This document shows positions 17,441-27,693 of a stretch of DNA of 64,000 nt, piece by piece; position 1 is the stretch's first letter; the number at the start of each line of letters is the position of its first letter. Origin of the DNA: Fidelibacterota bacterium (lineage in GTDB: Bacteria > Fidelibacterota > Marinisomatia > Marinisomatales > SCKK01). Location of the stretch: contig SCKK01000001.1 in assembly GCA_004124475.1 (NCBI GenBank), forward strand, positions 124,001-188,000, written 5' to 3'. The translations under genes were made by a program, and so were the position numbers. The notes under the pieces were generated by a model that saw nothing but the letters and a program-made list of their open reading frames with translations, did no database searches and was not told the origin of the DNA.

Positions 17441-18187
17441 ATGGTAAAACATGTAATGATGTGGTTATTGCCCCTGTTTATCACCGCTCAAACAGGTGAA
17501 GAAATAGCCAAATTGGTGGACGAGCGTAAAACCCCAAAAGATATGATAGTTGATCTCACGATGGTATTAACGAATAAGAAGGGGAAAACTCGTTCATCCG
17601 TCCTTCATTCTGTGTCAAAGGATGGAGGTAAAAAACAGATGATTTGGTTTCTTTCTCCAAAGGACGATAAAGGTGTCGCTTTTTTAAAGATTGAACACAC
17701 GGGGAAAGACGATGAGATGCGATTGTGGCTCCCGGCTTTTAAGAAAGTTCGACGTATTGTATCCAAACAAAAAGGAGATTCTTTTATGGGATCTGACTTG
17801 AGTTATGAAGACATGACCAATCGAGAACTGGATGAATACTCTTATAAACTTTTAGGACAGGAAGAGATTCAAAACCAGGACTGCTATATTTTAGAATCGA
17901 TACCCAAACAGGAAGTGAAATCCACCTACAGCAGGCACGTAACCTGGGTAACGAAGAAAGATTATAATATAGTAAAAGAAGAATCGTATGATAGAACAGG
18001 AAGACTTTTTAAAACAAAATTGTTCAAACAACAGAATATCAAAAATTACACAGTCCTTAAAGAGATTTTCGTAGAGAATGTGATAAAACGACATTCCACT
18101 CTACTTATATTTGATAATATAGAGGTGGATACAGGTATTGAGGATAGCCAGTTCCAGGAGAAGTATTTAAAGCGTTTACCTAAATAG
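17441..18187 (+). CDS. Outer-membrane lipoprotein-sorting-like (LolA-fold) periplasmic protein
   Basis: A 248-residue secreted protein with a short signal peptide (MWLLPLFITAQTGEEI) and a LolA/LolB-like half-barrel of the TP_0789 type. Typical segments are KKQMIWFLSPKDDKGVAFL, LWLPAFKKVRRI and GSDLSYEDM. Proteins of this kind accompany RND/MMPL exporters and carry a hydrophobic ligand across the periplasm. It starts 12 bases after the RND gene. Its TAG stop touches the left end of the repeat element at 18187-18329. Confidence 0.8.
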   Translation: MVKHVMMWLLPLFITAQTGEEIAKLVDERKTPKDMIVDLTMVLTNKKGKTRSSVLHSVSKDGGKKQMIWFLSPKDDKGVAFLKIEHTGKDDEMRLWLPAFKKVRRIVSKQKGDSFMGSDLSYEDMTNRELDEYSYKLLGQEEIQNQDCYILESIPKQEVKSTYSRHVTWVTKKDYNIVKEESYDRTGRLFKTKLFKQQNIKNYTVLKEIFVENVIKRHSTLLIFDNIEVDTGIEDSQFQEKYLKRLPK

Positions 18188-18329
18188 AGCTTGACCGAAA
18201 AACAAAAAACCAGATGAAGAAAGATGTCATCTTTTGGATTGAATGTAGATAAGATCTTCGTCGAACAATAGGAAAATTGTCGGTAAAGATGACATCTTTT
18301 TCTAAACTGGACTTTTCGTTCAGACACTA
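18187..18329. repeat. Dispersed ~145-bp element, copy A, with core inverted relative to copy B
   Basis: Two exact inverted 15-mers, AAAGATGTCATCTTT (18220-18234) and AAAGATGACATCTTT (18285-18299), enclose a 50-base core (18235-18284). The left arm (GACCGAAAAACAAAAAACC) and right arm (ACTTTTCGTTCAGACACTA) match the arms of copy B (35695-35840) in reverse complement. The core matches copy B on the same strand at 40 of 50 positions. It lies between the LolA-like gene and the cupin gene and may also act as a transcription barrier. Confidence 0.85.
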
Positions 18330-18541
18330 AATAAAACCAATGGTCTCCAAAACCGCTTATACAGGTTCTATGCCCACCGAAAGCACGCAAGCGGGGAATC
18401 TCATCCGCTCCACAACTTTAACATAACTTAAATCTTGACAATGAAAACATTCAGCCTACTACAAAGGATCGGGATCGGCGGGCGGGGCAGGCACGTTTCA
18501 CGTTTTCAGTATTTTGAACAGAGCTATTGGAAAGGAACAAT
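18330..18541. other. Gene-free spacer before the cupin gene
   Basis: No gene is seen. It contains a GC-rich piece near 18468-18495 (GGATCGGGATCGGCGGGCGG) resembling the dispersed palindromes, and a purine-rich GAAAGGA ribosome-binding site before 18542. Confidence 0.4.
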
Positions 18542-18859
18542 ATGAATAACTTAAACAGACCTCAGAATGCACAACAACTTATAGATTACCAGTCGGGATC
18601 GGTTGTAAGCAAAACAATTTTAAAGGGTAAAACAGGAACCGTAACACTTTTTGCCTTCGATAGAGAAGAAGGTTTAAGCGAGCATACAGCGCCATTTGAT
18701 GCTCTGGTCTTTTTATTGGATGGAAAAGCTGAGGTGACTATTTCAGGTAAATCACATAATTTAAACAGTGGTGAGATGATTATACTTCCAGCCAATGAAC
18801 CACATGCGTTGAAAGCGAAAGCAAGGTTCAAAATGATGCTTGTCATGATACGAAATTGA
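18542..18859 (+). CDS. Small cupin-domain protein
   Basis: A 105-residue single cupin barrel. Typical segments are SEHTAPFDALVFLLDGKAEVTISG and GEMIILPANEPHALKA, supplying His and Glu metal-ligand candidates. I chose ATG 18542, preceded by GGAAAGGA, over an in-frame TTG at 18527 that lacks a good ribosome-binding site. The function (metal-dependent enzyme or sensor) cannot be assigned. It lies between the lipid-export genes and the barrel protein and may be co-transcribed with the latter (37-base gap). Confidence 0.8.
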   Translation: MNNLNRPQNAQQLIDYQSGSVVSKTILKGKTGTVTLFAFDREEGLSEHTAPFDALVFLLDGKAEVTISGKSHNLNSGEMIILPANEPHALKAKARFKMMLVMIRN

Positions 18860-18896
18860 ATAATAACTCTTGAATATTGAGATCAGAAGATAGGGA

Positions 18897-20180
18897 ATGA
18901 AACAACTTTTTCCATTATTATTGACACCACTTTTACTAAACGCACAAATTGAATACTCAGGTTCAATTCACCCTTCTAATCTCTACCGGATTTCAGACGG
19001 TTCTGAGATCTCTCTTCCTTTTCGATTGGTAGATATGAAGTTAGGTTATACTTGGCGGGATTTTGATATCAAGACTCATTGGGCGATAGAAACCCGCTGG
19101 TCAGATCCTCAGTTCACCTCGAATTTACGGGAAGCCTATCTCGTATGGTATCCCGCTTTCGGAGAAGTACGACTGGGGAAACAGATTATTGTCTGGGGCG
19201 CTACCGATGTCAACAATCCTACCGATAATCTGTCTGCCTACAATTACTATTACCTGTTTTGGCAAGGGATTGACAGAAAGATAGGATCTTTGTCGGCTGC
19301 AATATTAGTATACTGGAAAAACTGGCAGATTGAAATGATTGTTATACCCGAACATCAGGCAAATCAATTGGTATTTGACGAGCCAGATTTCCCAATATCA
19401 CAGTCTACCGATTATTTTGATCCCAGGAAATTTATTATTGATATAAGTGATCCACTTGAATTGGGGATTCGTACACAAATGACAATTGGAAGAAGTGACA
19501 TATCTCTATCCTATTTCAGGGGACATGATCGGTTTTTTAGTGTTTTAGGATTGGATTACAAACCGCCAGGAAGAGGTATTACCCAACTCACATGGTTAGG
19601 ATATAGACTTACTGAGATATGGGGTGCTGATGTTGTCTCGTTTTGGGGTGATCTTACCTTTAGAGGAGAAACCGCCTATTTCAAAACCATCAATGATTAT
19701 GATGAGTCTTGGTCTATATCATTCGAATCAAAGGCTGAATATATTCAATACGTTTTACAAGCTGAATATCCTGGACCGCTTGATATTTCCTTAATGGGAC
19801 AGTTTATTGGGAATACTATTTTAAAGGCTAATGGAGAAACTCTGGATCGGACGACCGAACAGATAGTCTCGTTGGATAAAGACAATTTTAGCCCTGGCAT
19901 TGGCACCCCCTTCGCCATGTTCGCTGATAGGTCGCTACTCCTAACCGCTGGCGCCACCTTCATGGATGAGACCTTGAAGATGGTTGCATCCAGCTTCATC
20001 AATCTGGAAGAGGAAGGGTACATGCTTGGCTTCACTGCTGATTACTCACCTGTTGATAATTGGCATGTGGAATTGGGAATCAACAAGTTTGTTGGTGATG
20101 GCGACCCGGATAGCGATAATGTATTTAACCTGTTGGAAGATTTTTCTCATGTTTTTATTGGACTGAAGTATTCATTTTGA
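18897..20180 (+). CDS. Outer-membrane beta-barrel protein, DUF1302-like
   Basis: A 427-residue protein with a short signal peptide ending LLLNAQ and alternating amphipathic strands throughout, ending in KYSF as outer-membrane barrels do. The segment LREAYLVWYP...VRLGKQIIVWGATDVNNPTDN resembles DUF1302-type porin-like proteins, whose genes accompany RND exporters and LolA/DUF1329-like proteins. That matches its place here, so I infer it is the outer-membrane member of the export locus that begins with tetR at 14513. Confidence 0.65.
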   Translation: MKQLFPLLLTPLLLNAQIEYSGSIHPSNLYRISDGSEISLPFRLVDMKLGYTWRDFDIKTHWAIETRWSDPQFTSNLREAYLVWYPAFGEVRLGKQIIVWGATDVNNPTDNLSAYNYYYLFWQGIDRKIGSLSAAILVYWKNWQIEMIVIPEHQANQLVFDEPDFPISQSTDYFDPRKFIIDISDPLELGIRTQMTIGRSDISLSYFRGHDRFFSVLGLDYKPPGRGITQLTWLGYRLTEIWGADVVSFWGDLTFRGETAYFKTINDYDESWSISFESKAEYIQYVLQAEYPGPLDISLMGQFIGNTILKANGETLDRTTEQIVSLDKDNFSPGIGTPFAMFADRSLLLTAGATFMDETLKMVASSFINLEEEGYMLGFTADYSPVDNWHVELGINKFVGDGDPDSDNVFNLLEDFSHVFIGLKYSF

Positions 20181-20219
20181 TAGCTTCCCTATTTGTGGCT
20201 TTTTGTTTCGATGTGGAAG

Positions 20220-20240
20220 TCATATGATATTTTCATATGA
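20220..20240. terminator. 8-bp hairpin after the barrel gene
   Basis: TCATATGA (20220-20227) and TCATATGA (20233-20240) form a perfect hairpin with a 5-base loop, 40 bases after the stop. There is no T tract, so a terminator role is uncertain. Confidence 0.35.
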
Positions 20241-20291
20241 GATGAAAATCCTTTTGTAGTTTCCCAATTAACTGAATAAACTCCCCATCCT

Positions 20292-21710
20292 ATGAAACCC
20301 GAGTCAAAGTCCAGTCGACTACAGAATTTTATCGACAACCCCCGAAAAGCCCTATGGACGCTATCTGTACCTATGATGTTTGGGATGATGGTTCAAACCG
20401 TTTACATGATCGTCGATATGATTTTTGTAGGTAAAATAAATGCTGCATCCCTGACTGCACTGGCTTTTAATATGCCACTTGTCTTTTTGGGACTGGGACT
20501 CATTTTTGGGCTTGGTTCAGGTGTTACAGCAGTGATCGCTCAATTTATCGGGGCGGGGGATAAAAGAAGTGCCGACAATAGTGCAGAACATGCGGTAGTG
20601 TTAGGTGTTGTGTGTGCCATATTCGTCACATTTGTCGGGCTGAGATGGGGAGAACAAATGCTTGTCTTACTGGGGGTTCCCGAAACAATCCTTCCCTTAG
20701 CGTGGAACTATTTTAAAGTTATGGCTTCAGGCTATATTTTTGTTGTATTGTCGATCTTTTTCCGCTCCATCTTATCTGGGGAAGGAGACATGAAAACTCC
20801 CATGATAATCCAGGGAAGCGGCACAATCTTAAATATCATACTGGACCCCATTCTTATTTTTGTATTTCATATGGGGGTAAAAGGAGCGGCAGTAGCAACC
20901 ATTATGAGTCAGGCAGTTGTCTGTCTAATCTATATTTATCTGCTCTTTGTAAAAGAACATGCCTACATACGGTTTGCAATGAAGGATTTCCACTTTTCAC
21001 AAACAATCCTTGCCAAGATATTTAAAATCGGGCTTCCCGCTTCATTTTCAATGATTATCATGTCATTGGGAGGAGGAGCATTTAACAGGATACTCGTTTC
21101 CTTTTCCAGTGATGCTGTGGCTGCCTACCAGGCTGCCGCTCGTATCGATCACATCTTTTTGATGCCTGTTATTTCTATTACCACAGGGTTGGTTACGCTG
21201 GTCGGGATGTTTTATGGAGCAAAACGGATGAACCTGTTGCGTAAAATTATTTTTTATGGGATGAGCCGGTCTGCTCTCATTGGTATTTCTCTTGGAACAA
21301 TATTCTTCATCTTTGCACGACCCCTCATGGGAATGTTTACAGACGACACCTCTATTCTCAGTCTGGGAGCACAGTATCTTAGATATTTTGTGTTTGCTTA
21401 CCCCTTTATTGCCATAGGTATGACAAGCGGAAGGGTATTGCAGGGATTGGGATTCGGGATGCCATTGCTTATCCTTACATTTTTAAGGGTGCTTGCCATT
21501 AGTGTATCTCTTGCTTATCTGTTTGTATTCATCATGGGAAAATCAATTGAGTGGGTATGGATTGCCATGATTATTTCGGTTATCTTATCCTCGGGAGTGT
21601 CCATAATATGGTTGAGATTTAAGCTTGGAATTATTGAAAGGAAAGTTGAGGTAAAACAGCCCGAGGCGATCGTCCCAGAGATGATAAGTAGTATTCCGTT
21701 TGGGGAGTAG
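20292..21710 (+). CDS. MATE-family efflux transporter
   Basis: A 472-residue inner-membrane protein with about twelve hydrophobic segments in two homologous halves, the MATE drug/Na+ (or H+) antiporter pattern. Recognisable parts are LWTLSVPMMFGMMVQTVYMIVD at the N-terminus (family motif around the first helix), GLGSGVTAVIAQFIGAGD, and the second-half equivalent GLVTLVGMFYGAKR. The substrate is not predictable. It appears monocistronic, in the same direction as its neighbours. Confidence 0.9.
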   Translation: MKPESKSSRLQNFIDNPRKALWTLSVPMMFGMMVQTVYMIVDMIFVGKINAASLTALAFNMPLVFLGLGLIFGLGSGVTAVIAQFIGAGDKRSADNSAEHAVVLGVVCAIFVTFVGLRWGEQMLVLLGVPETILPLAWNYFKVMASGYIFVVLSIFFRSILSGEGDMKTPMIIQGSGTILNIILDPILIFVFHMGVKGAAVATIMSQAVVCLIYIYLLFVKEHAYIRFAMKDFHFSQTILAKIFKIGLPASFSMIIMSLGGGAFNRILVSFSSDAVAAYQAAARIDHIFLMPVISITTGLVTLVGMFYGAKRMNLLRKIIFYGMSRSALIGISLGTIFFIFARPLMGMFTDDTSILSLGAQYLRYFVFAYPFIAIGMTSGRVLQGLGFGMPLLILTFLRVLAISVSLAYLFVFIMGKSIEWVWIAMIISVILSSGVSIIWLRFKLGIIERKVEVKQPEAIVPEMISSIPFGE

Positions 21711-21865
21711 GAATAATTAATGATAATCCATTTTGAAATAACCCGAATAATTCGCCACGAAGACTCAAAGACACGAATAGTATTGATATTTATGATGTTA
21801 TAAATAATGATAACCAAATTCCTTTTTTAAAAAATCATACATTTTTCATACAGCTTATCAATCCC

Positions 21866-21915
21866 GAAGCTTCGGGATATCTTTGTGCCTTTCCTCCCGA
21901 TAAATCGGTATCGGG
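21866..21915. repeat. Two TCCCGA/TCGGGA hairpins
   Basis: TCCCGAAGCTTCGGGA is a perfect 16-bp palindrome. It is followed by TCCCGAT-n-ATCGGGA at about 21895-21916. They belong to the short palindromes scattered in gaps throughout this window. Confidence 0.6.
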
Positions 21916-21947
21916 ATTGTGGCTGATGAATTAATGAGGATAAATAA

Positions 21948-24946
21948 GTGATACAAACAATGACTAATAAAAAATCATTACTCTATATTTTAATTTATTT
22001 TTCCCTGTTGCGTGTAGCCTTACCCCAGGGAACATGGATGTGGACAAATCGTACTCACCCGGAACTTACATGGGAGACTATTGAAACTGAGCATTTCAAC
22101 ATTCATTACCATAATGGGATAGAAGAAATCGCTCTCCAGGGTGCTAGTATCGCTGAACAGGTACGGACCACACTTCTTGAACAGTTGAGATTGGAATCCA
22201 TGCCCCGAGTGGATATCACGTTTACGGCTGAGGATGAAATCATGAGCGGGTATGCCATATTCACGGGTATGGTCTTCATCTGGGTGGATCAGAACGATGC
22301 AATTATCTGGCTGGAAGATGAAAAATGGCTCTACCAGGTGATCGCTCATGAGTTGCAACATGCCGCTCTATTCCATTCCCTGAAAACATGGATGTGGGAA
22401 CCGTGGAGTCAGTTATTGTCGCGCACTCCCCTATGGTTCTGGGAGGGGATGGCAGAGTACTACACAGAGCGGTGGCGGCCATATCGGGCAGATATCTCTC
22501 ACAAATGGCACATTCTGAAAAATAAAACGGATCACATGGATCCCCACCACGACGGCTTTTCCAAGATGAAATACTGGGCAGATCGATTTGGTGACTCTAC
22601 CATCGTCAAGCTTATCCATCATCGCAACAAGCTGAAACTGTTCCAGTTCAAGAAAGCCTTCAAGGAGGTGACAGGCATCGAGCTCGATCAGTTCGAGGAA
22701 GACTGGCGCCGCCACATGAACACCTACTACTACAGCTATCGTAGCCAGAAAGAGACCTTTGAGGAGATAGGGAACGTGATATCCCTCCCTGTGAAAGAGG
22801 CATCGGAATTTGCCATCTCGCCAGACAGCATGAAGATTGCCATCGTAGGCAGGAATAACAAAGACCAGTGGGATCAGTCGCTGTTCATTGCTGTTCGGGA
22901 TACCAGTAAACCTAAGGAGAATGCTGTGTCAAAGCTTCTTTCCTCGCTGTTCACTACCAGGGAGGATACTGCCAAGAAGAAAAAACCAAAAGTGAAATAT
23001 GAGGTGGAAGAGATCGATTATGGCCGATTTGGCGCAAGACCCCGCTGGTCGCCTGATGGAACACAACTTGTGTATGCCAAGTATCGCTACGGCAAGTATG
23101 GTTCCCTCATTTACGACATTCGAGTGACGGATGTGAAGACGGGAAAGGGAAGGTGGATTACCCAAAATGCCCGTGCATCTCACGCAGACTGGTCTCCGGA
23201 CGGAAAGAAGATTGTATTTGTGGCTCACAAGCTGGGAACGTCCAAAACCTGTACTCTATCCGTCCAGATGGTACAGATCAGAGGCAACTAACCGACTATA
23301 GAGACGATACTCAGATAGTCACGCCACGCTGGTCTCCTGATGGGAGTAGAATTGCTTTTGCAGTTGCAGGTCCTGATGGGAATTGTGACATTTTCATTCT
23401 AGATGTGGCCAGCGGAGAGACCAAAAGAATCACCACCAACCCGGAAGTGGATTACTTACCTGTATGGCATCCCGATGGGTTTAAGATCACCTATACTTCA
23501 CATGCCGGTTCCTCACCCAACTTGTGGACAGTGAATTTTACAGCAGGAGAGTCAGTTCAAATTACCGATGTGGGAGAAGCGATTTGGTCTGTACAATGGA
23601 CTCCCAAAGGGAATACGGTGCTTGCCCAAACATTAAACGATGTGGATTCCGTAAGAGTTGTGATGGTGGATCCCAATCGATCAATTACAACTGAACCGTT
23701 GCAAATGCGCGAGTCCGTCACAAGATGGAGAGATCAAACGCCAGAGAATATACTCCATAACATTGATCCTGAAGCACATGTTGATATCATAAAAACAGAC
23801 TCATACAAATTTTACAAACACGTGAAACATTTTACATCATTGGCAATACCTTACATTGATTTCAGTGGTTTTTTGGGCTTTACTAACTGGACAGATGCGA
23901 TGGGCAGACATCTACTGCTGGCTGGTGGAGCAACAGAATGGGACGGATCCGGATCGGGTTATTTTCTGAGTTATATCAATGCTCAAAGCGGACCGCTGTG
24001 GGGAATTAATTACTATTTCGATACGCGGTGGAAATTCAGGTATTATGATGAGAGTCGAAGTGGTCTATCGGAACGACTGGATTGTTGGAATCTGTGGGTC
24101 AGTCAACCCCTCAACTTTGGAACTTCCATGAGTTCAAACCATTCTTTTGAAGCTTCACTTTCCATACAGAATCGCGTAGCCTACATGCCTTATGATTCGG
24201 TTGGAACAGATGGGGTAATCTATTATCATCAGTTTAAAATAGATGGTCTTCCGAAACCAGAAAGCGGCCAGGAGGGGATTTTATCATTGGGATATCAATG
24301 GGTCAATCGGCGTCCTCATAAAAATAATCTGGTTCTTCCGGCGCATGGATGGGGTGTTAGTGTAATGTATGACCTGGCTCAGAGCTCTGTTTATGGCGAT
24401 TTCACGTACCGAAGACTGACGATGGATTCCTTTACGAATGTGGGCATTGGACCAGCGGTATTGTTCTTTAGAGGGAAGACAATAAGTCTTACCGGAAGTC
24501 CGCCACCACAGGAATATGTGGGTCTATCAAACGATCCACCTATCTATGGTCCGGGAGATAACCAAGGGGGTTTAGGCTTTTTCCTATCGCTTCAGGAGAA
24601 CCATAATCTGAGAGGATGGGAGGGTGTTCGTTTAGGCGATAGAATGTTCTTCGGGACAACTGAATTGAGAATTCCTCTTATTCCCTCTCTCCCTATCAAT
24701 ATTTTTGGCATATCCATCGGTGACATCACCGGTGCACTGATTTCAGATGTGGGGAATGCGTGGTATGCCAGGGATGATATGGAGAAGTGGATTGTAACCA
24801 GAGGCTTCGAGGTTAAAGTCGCTGTGAGAATAGGAGATGTACCGCTCTTTATTTTGGCTTTTGGGAGGGCTCAGACAGTGGATGACTGGCGTAATAACAA
24901 AATACCTGGTGCTTATGCCCGTCTTGCTCTGATTAACCCATTTTAG
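21948..24946 (+). pseudogene. Secreted peptidase-MA-like / TolB-propeller / beta-barrel protein, frameshifted
   Basis: One gene of about 1000 codons is interrupted by a -1 frameshift in the A run at 23244-23247. Restoring one A gives TSKNLYSI and joins both frames inside a propeller blade. The N-terminal part has a signal peptide and a zinc-metallopeptidase site HELQH followed by WFWEGMAEYY, the gluzincin pattern of peptidase MA-like proteins. The middle is a TolB-type propeller (repeated WSPDG). The C-terminal ~400 residues resemble a surface-antigen barrel ending LINPF. Both halves look well conserved, so this may be a sequencing error or a recent mutation. The start is GTG 21948; ATG 21960 is an alternative. 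Confidence 0.8.
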
Positions 24947-25094
24947 TTGGGATCATACAGAGGATCTTGAAATTCACCACAAAGCCATACTTGCCCAACC
25001 AAATTGTTCAAACGGGGAGGACACATTGAAATATTTCTTATGGGTTCTTCAGAAAGTTATGGATTGACAAGAGGAGAAAACTTAACACTCACTT

Positions 25095-25616
25095 CTATCG
25101 GGCAATTCCTATAACTCCACACGCCACTCTGGTCCCCGCTGCACCCGTGGGTTGAGACGTTAAATCATCACTCTTCTCATGAATAATGACAGCCCTTCCT
25201 ACTATGGAGTTAGGACCCTCAAAAGTAAGCATCTTATCAATGAAATTTATATGCGCAATCCCGCTTTCATCTGCCTCTATATTTCCCAAATCTCCTATGT
25301 GACGGTCTATATTATCCGGACCTCCATGCGACTTGGATTCCGGATTAAAATGTCCTCCTGCAGATTTCCCATCAGTTGAACTGCAATCACCCCATTGGTG
25401 GATGTGGAATCCGTGGTTACCTGATGTTAATCCTGAGACCTTGCCTGTCACCAAAACTCCTTCATCCACTTTTGTAAATGTGACGGTACCATGTACATCA
25501 TTCATGAATGTCGGATATAGCACGGCAATGGCTTTTTGACTATTTTTATCGGAAGGTGCAATTGTGGAAAATATGAGTAAGGTAATAATCAGTATTGATT
25601 GGAACAATTTTTTCAT
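25095..25616 (-). CDS. sodC: Superoxide dismutase [Cu-Zn]
   Basis: A periplasmic enzyme that dismutates superoxide. The 173 residues begin with a signal peptide (KKLFQSILIITLLIF). The metal ligands are visible: two His in GFHIHQWGDCS, the bridging and zinc His residues in GGHFNPESKSHG and NIDRHIGDLG, and the last copper His in VIIHEKSDD. The disulfide cysteines are in GDCSS and RVACGVIGI. It lies directly downstream of the periplasmic pcm gene on the same strand (66-base gap), so both may serve envelope protection. Confidence 0.95.
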   Translation of the reverse strand: MKKLFQSILIITLLIFSTIAPSDKNSQKAIAVLYPTFMNDVHGTVTFTKVDEGVLVTGKVSGLTSGNHGFHIHQWGDCSSTDGKSAGGHFNPESKSHGGPDNIDRHIGDLGNIEADESGIAHINFIDKMLTFEGPNSIVGRAVIIHEKSDDLTSQPTGAAGTRVACGVIGIAR

Positions 25617-25682
25617 GATAGTTACCCCCGGATTTTAGGCTTTGACCTGATAAATATAATTTTTATTTCATTTGAGGAAAAA

Positions 25683-26414
25683 TTACGGCTTCCTTTCTTT
25701 CACCATGGGGACAAAACGGACGGGGATAGTTTTTTCAATGGAAACATTTCCATCATTGTCTTTTTCCACAATCAGGAGATCCTGTCCCCACCATTGGGGT
25801 CCTTTTGGCAGGATCATTCGCCCACCGGCTTTGAGTTGTTCGATTAGCTTTGGGGGGATTTCTTCCGGGGCTGCTGTGACAATTATTCGGTCAAAAGGTG
25901 CGAATTCAGGCCATCCCTGGTAGCCATCTCCAACGCGAACACTAATGTTATCATAACCCAACTGTTTCAGCCTTTTAGCAGCTTCATTCCCAAGCTCAGG
26001 GATGATTTCTATGGTATAAACAAAGTGAACAAGTTTTGACAAAACGGCAGCCTGGTATCCTGATCCGGTACCGATTTCTAAAACTACATGATGGCTATCC
26101 GGTTGGAGAAGTTCTGTCATGTATGCCACTATATAGGGCTGGCTGATGGTCTGACCATGACCGATAGGAAGCGGTCCATCGTTGTAAGCATACTCTCGCA
26201 AATCTTCCGGTACAAAGAGATGCCGGTTAACGGTTTCCATCACAGAGAGGATTTCAGGGTCGTGAACCCCTCTGGCTTTGATTTGGGTATCAATCATTTG
26301 TTGCTTTAATGCTTCATAGTGTAAAGTTTGATCGTCTTGCCACGCATGTAAACATGGCAAAAAACCGAAAAATAGGAACAATAGGCAGGTTGTTTTTCCC
26401 GAATAAATATGCAT
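25683..26414 (-). CDS. pcm: Protein-L-isoaspartate O-methyltransferase with signal peptide
   Basis: PCMT methylates isoaspartyl residues in damaged proteins using S-adenosylmethionine. Motif I VLEIGTGSGYQAAVL lies near residue 112. The flanking GHGQTISQPYIVAYM and the C-terminal LPKGPQWWGQDLLIV are typical. Unlike the cytoplasmic enzyme, it has a hydrophobic N-terminus ending CLHAW, so it is probably exported to the periplasm. How it would obtain the methyl donor there is unclear. Confidence 0.92.
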   Translation of the reverse strand: MHIYSGKTTCLLFLFFGFLPCLHAWQDDQTLHYEALKQQMIDTQIKARGVHDPEILSVMETVNRHLFVPEDLREYAYNDGPLPIGHGQTISQPYIVAYMTELLQPDSHHVVLEIGTGSGYQAAVLSKLVHFVYTIEIIPELGNEAAKRLKQLGYDNISVRVGDGYQGWPEFAPFDRIIVTAAPEEIPPKLIEQLKAGGRMILPKGPQWWGQDLLIVEKDNDGNVSIEKTIPVRFVPMVKERKP

Positions 26415-26525
26415 CGCATGTCTGTTTATTTTTATGAAAGGTAGGGTAAATTAACCATTCGGACAAGGATTATACGAACTACTTTCTTGCATTATTATAT
26501 TGTTGCACCAAGATTTGCAACCATT

Positions 26526-27506
26526 ATGATCTCGTTTATTCGGATATTTTTCTTTTGTTGGGTTACTCTATCGTTCATTTTTCTCGGTTGTCACCAAGTA
26601 ATTGAACAAGAGTTTTTTGTCCTTCCTATATCAGATGAGATTACGTCGAGAAACGCTGAAATTTCCGGTTTAACCTGGTATGAAGATTAGCCTATTATCT
26701 TAACCCAATACCCTGACAGGTTTTCGGAAGATGGTCACAGTAATCTATTCGCCATTTCTAAACAAAAGATACTTGATATTCTAATTGGAGATATTTCGAT
26801 CTTCCTTATACCTCATAAGATGCCCTTTTTTGATGGGGGTATTTCTACCCAACTTCCCGGGTTTGAGGGATTTGAAGCCATAGTGACTTTAGGAGACACG
26901 GTATTTTTGGTGATCGAAGGTAAAATTAATACAGGCAGAACTGCATTCCTTATCTCCGGTAAAATTAGGGCTGGGCTGAGTGAAATTCGCTTAGACCCAA
27001 CATCTCTGGTTGAGCTTGAACCCAAAACAGGATTTCATAATATCTCATAGGAGACGTTGGTCTGGACTGGTGAAAATATCGTTGCCATTTATGAGGTGAA
27101 TGGTGCAAAGGTTAATCCTAAACCGGAGGCAAAATTATTTGAAAGACATCTCAATTTTCGAGGAGTAGTCCCGTTTCCATCTGTGGAATATCGGATCACT
27201 GATGCCACTGCTGTGAATAAAGAAGGAAAGTTTTGGGCAATTAATTATTTCTATCCCGGAGAAGATTTAATAAAACCTCAAAAAGATCCAATTAGTTTAA
27301 CGCATGGAAAAGGGACAACCCATGCTGGATCTGATATTGTAGAAAGGTTGATGGAATAACGGTTTCAGATCAACCTCCCATCTAATTGGTACTTCGGGGA
27401 GATTGTCAATCTCGGAATTGGGAGGGAATTTTGAAATTGATTGATAGTGGATTTATTATTGTCACGGATACATATCCCGAAACTTCGAGATGAAATAATT
27501 CCTGTA
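26526..27506 (+). pseudogene. Broken lipoprotein gene (SdiA-regulated / phytase-esterase-like propeller type)
   Basis: The frame starts MISFIRIFFFCW and has a lipobox (FLGC), so it encoded a lipoprotein. The body begins EISGLTW and includes LPGFEGFEAI; near the end NWEGILKLIDSGFIIVTDT is readable. That pattern resembles the SdiA-regulated or esterase-like-phytase propeller group, though I am not sure of the family. The gene is broken by in-frame TAG codons at 26688-26690 and 27048-27050. A TAA at 27357 then ends that frame, and the final conserved motif from 27416 is in another frame, so at least one indel lies between. Multiple lesions mean it is dead. Confidence 0.7.
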
Positions 27507-27693
27507 TATCTTGTTAATCCTGTCTAAAATGAAAATTCCTACCCGCCTGCTCCCGAAGAATGAGGGCAAGCAGGTACAATCGAGTTAAATAAGACGTGTA
27601 ATCGATGGAACTTTCTCAGTAATTTTAGAGAAGTATTATAACCAGAAATTCAACTATTTTATCAACCCATTTAGATTAAGAATCTTATCAATT

